NCBI GenBank assembly: GCA_020002185.1
Contig: CM034544.1
Span: 30,339,842-30,403,841, forward strand
Reading direction: 5' to 3'
DNA: 64,000 nt
Source: Paraescarpia echinospica
Taxonomy: Eukaryota > Annelida > Polychaeta > Sabellida > Siboglinidae
The position numbers and the translations under genes are program-made. The notes below the pieces were generated by a model. It was not told the origin of the DNA. It did not search any database and saw nothing but the letters and a program-made list of their open reading frames with translations. This document shows, piece by piece, positions 11,042 through 19,833 of the stretch (within the stretch, counting starts at the first letter, position 1; each line of letters opens with the position of its first letter).

Positions 11042-12184
11042 CTGGATAATGGAGGAAAATAAATTCAATGGATAGGGATGGGTTATTTTATTAAATAACT
11101 TCAAAATTAAAATAAGGTTATTGGCAGATCCATTGGGTAATTTTCAGGTGGGAGACGAGAAATTTGAGAGAGGTGGCTAAATGTTGGAGGCAGGAGATTG
11201 GGGTTGAAAATGTTGGAGGTAGTATTCCCATCATCTAGATTGGAAGGTACGAATCCGTTTTCTTAAAAAGGGGGCACTAAATATTTCAATGGTAAGGGCC
11301 CGTGACAAGGGTAGGACTTTAAACTTCTCTTCAGCCAAGTGCCACCTCCCCCCAAGTGGATGACAAATGTGGTCAACCCCTCCCCAGCAAAACGACATGT
11401 TTTCTTGTTGTTAATGTGTTTATTAGCTTGGTTCATTTTTAAATGAATTCCTTTGCTGTGATGTACTTAGCATGTTCATTTTTATAGCTCTGAAAGAGGT
11501 TTTTTTATAAAATAAATGTTAAAACATTTTTCGTCAAAATAAATAAAATTATTAAAATAACAAATAGACACATCTACAGTTACACATGCACATATGTCAC
11601 ATGATACGTGATACCACTCGCCACCAAAGTCTGTAATTTATATTGATCGATAGATCGCAACCCAAGTTGTAGTATGTCATTCAGCAATACGTTTCGATGA
11701 CTAAACAATAAAAAATGACTGTTTGCCCCAATGACAATGGTTTATTTTAGTGCAATGATTCACGTAGATTGACAGACCACGTAACAAGTCTAAAAGTTTT
11801 TTTATCAGCTCAGCAGTTGAAATAAGGAACAGTCGCATGGTCACCCAAGAGAAGGCGTACTGGCTGCTGCCACCAGGGATGAAAGGGGTGAGTTGTGAAA
11901 AGGTAGAAGATATCAACTTCAAATCAGCCATTTAAGAAAGACATTGACTGTGCCATCTCACCGACACTACGAAACAAGCAGACAAAACCGATGACCCTGC
12001 TGATGATGAGATGTCAGAACTGTCCAAAGGACTACTTGAAAGTGGGATCAGGCCTGTCGTTCATGCCAGACTATGCAGAAGAATATGTCCCCAGACAACT
12101 AAATCTGGAATACCCACAACTACTGTCGTGATGAAAATGCATTCGAATTAGACAAAGAGGAATTGCTGAAATAGTGCAAGGATG

Positions 12185-13110
12185 TATTTGTTGCAATTTC
12201 TGTTACCACAGAACAGGACTGGTTGAAGAAAAGACACGACAGCAGGCTGACTGCAAAGAGTGACACAGATTCCATATTGGTCGCATCACAGCTTCCAGGA
12301 TGAAGGCCGTCTGTAGGACAAGTTTGGTGAAACCTGCCAGGAGCCTGATCAAAGTGATCTGCTACCCAGAAGCAGTCTGCTTCAAAACGAATGCTACACA
12401 ATGGGGCTGTGAGCATGAAGAGGGCGGCTTGACAGAATACAGGAAAGAGATGGAGAGAACCCATGACTCTTTCAAGATGGAGAGGAATGGTTTCTTTATT
12501 AGCAGTGAATATCCATTCATTGGTGCAACCCCTGACTCCGTAGTTGAATGCAACTGCTGCGGGAAGGGAACTGTAGAGGTAAAGTGCCCCTATTGTGTAA
12601 GGGACAAACATGTAAGTGAGTGTGTGGAGAAAGTGACATGCTTTGAAAATGTAGCTAGTAAGATACAGTTGCACAGATCACACCAGTACTACTACCAAGT
12701 GCAGACTCAGGCATTTGTGAGCAATGTGGAGTACTGTGACTTTGTCATTTGGACCGAGGAAGGTCTACACCATGAGCGGGTGGAGCTGGACCGTGCTCTT
12801 TGGGAGAAGTCGGCGAGCGAGCGCCTGCATTTTTCAAATGCACGGTGCTACCTGAATTAGTTAGAAAATATTTTTCCAAACTTCGCCCCAGCAACATAAG
12901 CTGCTGCACAGGCACCATGGCCGAGTGCTGATGAGGAACTCCTCTGTGAGTGCCAGACAGTGCATGATGAAAATGGAAAGCACATGTGATGTGATAATGG
13001 TGACTGTAGACTGAAGTGGTGTCACTTTCAGTGTATGGGAAACAAGCGTGCACCAAAGGGAAAGTGGTACTGTAACGAGTGCAGAGAGCTGCCCAAGTTC
13101 AGCTCAAGAA
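12185..13110 (+). pseudogene. YqaJ-type exonuclease with C-terminal PHD finger, copy 2
   Basis: The frame open from 12300 to 12860, plus a frameshifted start, gives GRITASRMKAV, LIKVICYPE, ATQWGCEHEEGGL, YPFIGATPDSVVECNCCGKG, VEVKCPYC, HQYYYQVQTQAFV and CDFVIWT. These are the successive YqaJ/lambda-exonuclease blocks, with the acidic residues (CEHE, TPD, EVK) and the Q-x-Q motif kept. After a TAG, a frame at 12945-13085 reads CECQTVHDENG, a stop, then CRLKWCHFQC and WYCNECRE, a PHD finger of the ING-like pattern (C4-H-C3). YqaJ followed by PHD is a known combination in metazoan repeat proteins. Stops make it a pseudogene, but the nuclease core is nearly intact. Confidence 0.75.
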
Positions 13111-13114
13111 AAGA

Positions 13115-14395
13115 AAGACCGATTCGACCGATTCACATGCACAGTGAACTGTGGTGAATGTTAATAAGAAACTGTTTTGTGTTGCATGAACATATATGAC
13201 AAGACACAGTGAACATTAATTGTGACTGAGCTTAAGTGGTGTGTTGTCATTATGCAGAAAAATATAACAAAAATGGGTTAAGAGGCCCTGAAGTCCTTTG
13301 GACTATATTATGAGTGTAATTATTAATTAAATGTTTTTTTGGTGAACCATAGTTACAGATCATTAAAGGTTATGATGGAAGTAAAATATTGACATGTTTA
13401 GTCGAGACTATATGCATGCCAGTGAAGATACACCTGGAAATAAAATATTCGAGTATACCATTTCATGAAGATTTATACTAGTTAATGTGTTATTAAAAAT
13501 ACTGTAGAATTTTATCCCGATACTCACAAAGTACATATGCGTAGTGTGCATTTTGACTTTAAAAAGGTAGCAATTAATGACATAATACTGATTGAATTGG
13601 AGTGAAGTAATAGCGTACTAAAACATCTTAATAATATTCCTTATAATTTTGGCTAAATATGCTTTAACCTTTTCGAGTATACCTAAGTTATTTTATTTTA
13701 ATCCTAGATCATCGTTACATTACATTGATAAGTATGTCTATTGCCGTTTTTAAGTTTCCCAGGTTCTGCCAGTGCAGTAGCGATTCCCATTACACATTAT
13801 AGTTACAGCCCACATGGAGGCATTAAGTTTGACACTGGGACAATGGCAGGCAGAGTGGTTAGGCTAGACCAATACACATATTTATAGCTGGCCACTCCAC
13901 TCAGAGCCACCCCAGTGATCAGGGCAAAGTCCACTATCCAGTTACATCAGTAAGGTGGCTCCCATGATAGCATGTCTTAATGGGACCCTCCCTGACCTTA
14001 CAATGAATACTATATTGTATTTTATGTGCTTATGATGGTCAAAATATATATTGTCTGTCTATCTGTTATAGAGATCAGTGGGGCTGCAGGATGGAGCAGC
14101 AGAGAAACAGCAGGAAACTTTTGCATTTGGGATTAGAATGATTCAATCAAATGCAGATTTATTGTATATAATGGCAGTATCCTAAGATACATCTATGCAA
14201 AATCAGAAAAAAAGTTACTGAACAGTTTTTGAAACAAAAAGGCATGTTGTATTGATAATGTTATAAATGAATACTTAAAAAACAGCCACACAGAACTAAT
14301 TATAGTTATTATTAAGATGTTTAACCTTGTTCTATTATCTGGCATTGTTCCAACAGATTGGGATCATTAAGCCTATACACAAAAAGAAGGGGTCT
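13115..14395. other. Gene-free inner part of the transposon complex
   Basis: AT-rich sequence between the PHD region and the right arm. A possible box-A-like GGCAGAGTGGTTAGG near 13847 hints at a third decayed SINE, but no box B is clear. Nothing else is recognised. Confidence 0.5.
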
Positions 14396-14427
14396 TTGGA
14401 CTCTGTGCTGTGAGGATGTAAAATTGT

Positions 14428-14757
14428 AAAAAGTAAGCTCTTATATAATAGCGCAGTATCCAGTCCTTCGGACTGCTCAGAGCGCTTTACACTTTACTCC
14501 CTAGCAGACTTGTTCAATCGAGCACCATCTCAAATTCTCTGGGAAGCATTCAGCCATGCCACAATTAATGCACAAAGACTATTCGAACACAAATATTCAC
14601 CACTGTCTATAGCCAGGTACTCATTCATACAGCTGAGTGAACTGGAGCAACGTAAAGTGAACGAACTTGCCCAAGGTTCAATACAGCAGCACCGAATTCG
14701 AACCCGGGTTCTCTTGATTGAGAGTCCAACGTTCTAGTCACTGAGCCACTGCACTCT
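14428..14757 (-). mobile_element. tRNA-derived SINE (family B), right-arm copy
   Basis: Read on the - strand this copy is full length, about 325 bp. It has the tRNA-like head GTGGCTCAGTGACTAGAACG and CCCGGGTTCGAATTC, the body with GTTCACTCAGCTGTATGAAT, and the tail ATTATATAAGAGCTTAC. It keeps ~15 bases (around CTCGATTGAACAAG) that are deleted in the left-arm copy. Confidence 0.75.
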
Positions 14758-14849
14758 ATTGTAACCATGTGCATTGTTTCAATGGAGCACATTGTGTAAA
14801 TACAGATGTATGTATGTATGTTGAATAGAAAAGCATGGAAATAATTAAC

Positions 14850-16901
14850 CATTTCATCTTTCAAGTACTGATCTTGTGGAGTTAACTTCAAGTAGTCGTG
14901 GTTGTTGGCAAGGGCATGTGGATTGACAGGAGGAAACAGCTGCATCACTGGCATTGGTTGACTTTCCTGAAATATGTATATGTAGATATATAAGCAACAT
15001 TGTATTATTTGCTTTATACATAAAGCCAGAGATTGCACTAATGCCCATGTTTTGACAAGTAACTATTTTTCAATTGGTCTGTAAAAGGAATATAAGATTT
15101 GTTTCGCCAAGTCCTCCAGTAGAAAAACATGCTGTACATTCCAGTTATCACATTATAAAATAACCAAGGATAGGGTATGATGAACTTTAAACATCTCATT
15201 ACAAATAGAGTGAACCTGTCTGGAGTAGAGTCATCGTTCTGCAGTTGCTCTGATCGAGGATCATATATAAGGTCTGCATTGTCCTTCCCACGAATTGCGT
15301 GTAATCTGCTGGACTTGATAGGAGTTCCGTTAAAAGGTATAGCATGATGGAACGTCTGGAGGACCTGCAGGTCAAGTCAAAGTGTACATTCAGCTACATA
15401 TTTATGAATTTTATATGCATTTTAACCCTTTCATTTATTTATTGTTGCTGATATATTTACAAGAGCATGTCACATTCTTGAAACTACCCAGCTTATTTGT
15501 ACAAAATTGGGATAAACTAAATGCCATTTTTTGTGCATTGACAATTGCCCCAATATTTATACATAGTACAGTGAATGCAGAAAATAAGTGGGTTTTTTTA
15601 AACGTCTTACCTGAGTACATGTCACTTCTGTCAACATAGTTCCTGTCTGACAGTAGTGTCAGGCCGAACAGAACTGCTGCAACATGCTTGCAGTGAGCTG
15701 TAGGGCTCTGCCCAGCACCACATTCACATTGTGCTTCTTAAACCACCGCATCATTGTTCATGGACACATCTACATTATAAGAGACAGACTTCCTCATCTC
15801 TGCCCACACAACAGCTGATACAAACCACTTTCCTTGTGTGTTGTCTGTGGTGGTACGCATACACCGCAATAACCTGAAGAAAACAATGTACAATATATAA
15901 ACAAAATTGCAAAATTGGTGTCCTGTAACTTACGCTATATTTACTGCATAACCAGCTTATTTGCGGACAGTTCCTGTTGATAACATTTATGCTGTATCTT
16001 AGGCCCATGAAGAAAGAAGAGACAAAAAAACGCATCCTGCCTGTTTATTGTTGTTTGACAAAAATTGTGGTTGTGGACAATGTGGTGGATAACGTAAGTT
16101 ACAGTGTCCACCATTTCACGTCCAGAGTGCTCTGATCATTCTTAACATTTTAAAAGTCTTGGTTGGATTCTGATGAGGTACTAGCATACATCAGTCAAGC
16201 AAATTTTGATTTCTGAAGGGTTTCACATTCTCATATTTTAGATCATCAACTTTACTTGTCATTGTGCCACATAACAGTGAGTAAAGATATCTTATCTTCT
16301 TTAATTTTAGGTGTAGATGTATCTTGGTTACTATCTAAGACTTTTTTGTGCATGTCTTTGCTGTCCAGTCCTCTTTTTTTGGCCCAGAATATATAATGTA
16401 ATATCAATAATAATTCTCGAGTAAGGAGCTGTTAGGTTTCTTTTAAACTGGTTAATGGTCAAGAGTATTCTCAGTTTATGAGGCAAGGTATTCCAGAATA
16501 CTGGTCCTGAATAATTTATTGTTAGGTTTCGAATGTTTGTTATAACATTTAACACTTATACATTTGCCAAACCTCTTACAAATAAGGCTGCTGGTATCCA
16601 TTGACAAAGAAAACTTTTATTTCATCAAGGCAATATCACATTTGATAGGAACGTACAAACTACTAAGCTCATAATGGTTATTCGCATTTATTTTAATGCT
16701 ACAGTCCTTTTAGTTTAATGTTAAGATAACTCACCTTTCTTTGTATAGAGACTTTCTCTTTTCCCCCAGCTTCTTTCCATACTGGGATAAGTATTCCTCT
16801 AGACTGCCCAGTGTAAATTTGGGTAGTTGGTGCTTACCACCATGTACGTCCCTATAGATGTTATTCTGCAGCAGTTTCATGCTGGGCTCCTGTTCATTAA
16901 C
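14850..16901 (-). pseudogene. SWIM zinc-finger gene, right-arm copy (better preserved)
   Basis: Exons on the - strand: 16735-16901 (acceptor ...TTTTACAG; VNEQEPSMKLLQNN, SLEEYLSQYGKK, donor GTGAGT); about 15934-16000; 15611-15873 with the SWIM finger (CECGAG...CKHVAAVLFGL); 15216-15364 (LQTFHHAIPF, HAIRGKDNADL); 14850-14966 (PPVNPHALA, LTPQDQYLKDEM). The order equals the left copy. A TAA sits at the same codon before the finger as in the left arm (GTTTAAGAA here, GTGTAAGAA there). After the last exon the arm ends, so this copy has no YqaJ partner on its own strand. It is not functional. Confidence 0.7.
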
Positions 16902-17164
16902 CTGTAAAATGAAAAACAATGACATTATCCCAAGTTATGTTCAATATGTGACTAAGATAAAGTATAGTGGGTTTGGAGTAAGACTGCTCATGATATAGAA
17001 GAAAGCACTGTGATCAGGCTGGGCTGGTACCCCCGCATCCCTCTCGATAATCTATGTTACTCCAAGGTTTTGTGCTGTTTTTTATGAAATATAGAAACAC
17101 AACCTCCCATCTTTAGGTAAGGTAAGGATGCATTTTATTTATCTCAACAGCAGAAACAAATTAT

Positions 17165-17405
17165 ACAGAGAGTGCGGTTAGTGTAGTGGTTAGCACATCC
17201 ACCTAGCATGCCAGTGCTCTGTGTTCGAAACCTGGACCGAGCTGGCATGATATTTGGTGTAAAAATCTGGCTCTCAAATTTGGGGACTGTGTATCCCTCG
17301 TGACTCGGTGATTACATTAATGTCGGTCCCGTCTCAATTTGGAACGTAAAAGAACCACTGAGGACGAAAAGCACCCTGGTAGTGACCACCCTCGGTGCAA
17401 GCATA
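17165..17405 (+). mobile_element. tRNA-derived SINE (family A), right-arm copy
   Basis: Counterpart of the left-arm SINE at 1945-2150. The tRNA-like head has TAGTGTAGTGGTTAGCACAT (box A) and TGTTCGAAACC (box B). The body includes the CACCCTGGTAGTGACC stretch, part of which is deleted in the left copy. Confidence 0.65.
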
Positions 17406-18357
17406 TAAAGAATGAGACTTCATAAGACCATTACATTGTAAACACAATAATACAGACTAGTCAGTTAATAGAACATTGCCAAGCGCTGGAGACAACTAGA
17501 ACTACAAAATATGAAAACAAATACTAAGTTACAAATTTTACAATAACAATTTACATAATGTCAACAAAATAAATCACTGTGTGATGGGATACTCCACGCT
17601 ATTATTATCTTAAAAGTTTAATAAAGTTAAAAACAGCCTCCCCCACTCATGACATAGACGCTCACGCTTCATAGACGAGACTGGCTGCACTGACCGTTTT
17701 ATATACATATTAGATGGATGTATATGTTGCTTTAACTGAATTGTACACGTTATAGTACGAATAAATATTATTATTATTGACAGTTTACGAAACATCATGA
17801 ATTATCGCTCACACGCAGTACCAACCTACCTGACAATCAATTCGCGTTTTCTGCCAGACTGCTTGGCACTTCGTTTCTTCCGTTCACCTTTGAGTTCTTT
17901 TAAACTCCAACTTTGATAAAATAGCTGATAACGTGAGTGAAAAATGCTCGATATAAATATTCTGCACACTACGTCGTGACGTTGGTGACTGACAGCGCAA
18001 GGCCTGACTTGCAAGGGATACTTCAGTATTTGCAAGTTGGTGTAGTTCGCTAGGGGGCAGCACAGCTTAGCTTAGGTCATAGAGTACAATTTATGCCAGA
18101 ACATATTTTGGATGGATAATCGAAAGTCAGAAATCAACAATGTAGCATTGTGGAATTATGGCCCTAATATCGTTCCATAGCAAATTGGTGTTCTAAATGG
18201 GCAAAAGTCGTATTTTGTTGTGAAGTCCCTATTGTAGATGGTACGAAGGAGTGAGAACTAATATGATACTATACATGACCAATCACTGCCCACAATCCTA
18301 ATAAATACGGCGCTGCAACTCCGACTATTCAAAGAGGTTTGTGTATTGTACTTGTAG

Positions 18358-18582
18358 AAGATGACGGGTCAGTCGAGCAGCATCCAGGCGGCGAGTGGAC
18401 TGGTCTTGGTGCAGCTCACTCTGGCAGTCTTCAGCACCTCCTACAATATCTTCCTGTATCTCTTCTACAATTCCGAGTTCCGCCGATCCTTTCTCAGCAT
18501 CTTTTGCTGTGTCAGATCATCGACCGTCCATCCGACTGTGTCCGTTACGCCTCTTAGTCGCGTCGACTCCACCGCGTCATAG
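18358..18582 (+). CDS. Class A GPCR, terminal exon with TM7 and C-terminal tail
   Basis: A pyrimidine-biased acceptor ends in ...CTTGTAG at 18357 and the exon opens in phase 0, so it joins the TM6 exon at 2-82 in frame. The first ~12 residues form extracellular loop 3. Then comes a TM7-like helix ending FSTSYNIFLYLFYNSEFRRS. The NPxxY box of typical receptors is replaced by YNIFLY, and the helix-8 start (NSEFRRSF) is normal. A Cys pair (FCC) follows, a usual palmitoylation position, then a short Ser/Thr-rich tail ending at TAG 18580-18582. The exon is GC-richer than the flanking intron. The assignment to a class A receptor is solid; the subfamily is not determined. Confidence 0.8.
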   Translation, partial: KMTGQSSSIQAASGLVLVQLTLAVFSTSYNIFLYLFYNSEFRRSFLSIFCCVRSSTVHPTVSVTPLSRVDSTAS

Positions 18583-19739
18583 ACGTCGAACATTCGTCTG
18601 TGTAGAACGCGCGTCAGTGGCTCAATCTCTAGTTCCTGTGCCGTCGACATATGTCGACAGTTTAACACACAACACGAACAGCGTAAGCAATACATCGCCA
18701 CTGAAACTACTGTGACGTCAGAGGTAACGAACGTGGAGGAAGTAGCACGAACAGTTACACTTTTGTTGAGTTCACGCAGAGCGTATGCGGTTTAACTAAG
18801 CGAATTAACTTCACGTGTATGACAATTACGCAGCTTGGAACAATTCTAGAAAGGATGCTTGGCGTTGCGAACAAATGTTCGTCATAAACTGGTTTAAAGT
18901 TAAGTTTATTAAGGGCTCAGCACACTGATAGTTTTCCCATTGGCGACCATGTTAACGTTTCGTGTGATTATAATAAAACGTGACCTACAAAGTTTCTTAA
19001 ACTTCTCACCTGCTGTTATTATCATCTCATTGACATGCTGGTCGAGTTTAGTCAAAATCTAATATTTCTAGCTCTCGTAAAATGCTTGTATGTGTGACAC
19101 CCGTCAATATTTACGAATGGATGCTGGCAGTAATCCGGCTAAAGGGTCAACTAGCCAAATTGCTGCCAAATACCCTTTTGCTTAGTAAAATCAGCAGAAG
19201 GGTATTGCACCATTTTATTGTCAACAGCTTCTACAATCACACCGGGAAATCTGACTACTCAAATACACTTATGTCAGAGCAGGTGAATTTGATAAAATAT
19301 AATTTGTCAAAAATAAATTGCACTTTTTTTCGTCTGTAACCAAGCAGGAAGTCTAACATTGTTCTGACCCCTTAAGATTTTCTGTGTGAACCCGGCAAAT
19401 ATTTCGTCACTGAAGCTGAGGTGACGTCACAGGGCAACGGCAGTGAATAAAGTACCAAGAACAATTTAAGCAATGCTTTGTTACCGAAGCTGCCGTGGCG
19501 TCATAGGACAATGAACGTGGAGGAACTAGCATGAACATCTTAAGTAACACTTACTCTTATCTGCTACCTTGTCAGCAATTGAACAACATATATCAGTGAT
19601 TTACCAAGATAACAAGTTACCCAAATGTAACAAGGTTTAACTAAATTTAACTTAGCACGATTGCCGAAACAATCGAACGGTCGCGGAAGCTATTGGCTCA
19701 TACGCATCGGAAGAGGAGTTTGGAGCAGTACCAACTGTA
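18583..19739. other. GPCR 3' flank with three dispersed TGACGTCA-bearing repeats
   Basis: No gene is supported. Three related ~65-base segments start near 18690, 19399 and 19474. They share (C/T)ACTGAA(A/G)CT, a TG(A/G)CGTCA site and, in two of them, AACGTGGAGGAA(G/C)TAGCA. The TGACGTCA palindrome is the classic CRE/ATF site; function is not shown. Confidence 0.6.
18972..18977 (+). promoter_or_regulatory. Candidate polyadenylation signal of the GPCR gene
   Basis: AATAAA lies about 390 bases after the GPCR stop codon. It is the nearest canonical hexamer in the 3' flank. No transcript evidence is available, so this is a guess from position and motif only. Confidence 0.3.
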
Positions 19740-19833
19740 CATGTAGTGCATTGAGGCTACTCATGAATATGAATGATGGCGCGTCATGGGGAGCATGCGC
19801 ACGAGGCAGACCATGAATGGCGTGTTTGTAATA
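19740..19833 (+). repeat. 5' LTR remnant
   Basis: The first ~94 bases match the 3' LTR with few differences (GATGGCGCGTCATGGGG here, GACGGTGCGTTATGGGG there). The LTR stops at TTTGTAA, where the LINE tail begins; the 3' LTR continues with CACAGTTGTATTCTG at this point. Confidence 0.8.

Larger units (their letters stand above)
991..18180. mobile_element. ISL2EU/IS4EU-like DNA transposon complex with ~3.8-kb inverted arms
   Basis: Two long inverted copies (991-4863 and 14396-18180) bracket a 9.5-kb centre. The outer ends share TATGGAACGATATTAGGG followed by CCATAATTC. The centre encodes, on the - strand, a DDE_Tnp_4-type transposase with the helix-turn-helix typical of ISL2EU transposases, and on the + strand two YqaJ-type nucleases, one with a PHD finger; each arm carries a SWIM-finger gene. 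From memory of Repbase-type descriptions, ISL2EU elements encode a Harbinger-related transposase plus a YqaJ-domain protein, which fits. All genes have stops or frameshifts, so the complex looks dead. It fills the GPCR intron. Whether it is one palindromic element or two copies inserted head to head is open. Confidence 0.7.
14396..18180 (-). repeat. Right arm of giant inverted repeat
   Basis: Inverted copy of 991-4863, ending at ...CGTTCCATA near 18180, only about 180 bases before the GPCR TM7 exon. It is the better preserved arm: it keeps the acceptor CATTTTACAG of the exon at 16735-16901, and reads K where the left arm has a stop in that exon. Confidence 0.85.

Noticed and set aside
12120..12674. 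184-codon - strand frame opposite the YqaJ gene
   Set aside because: Shadow of the + strand YqaJ coding sequence, whose motifs are clear.
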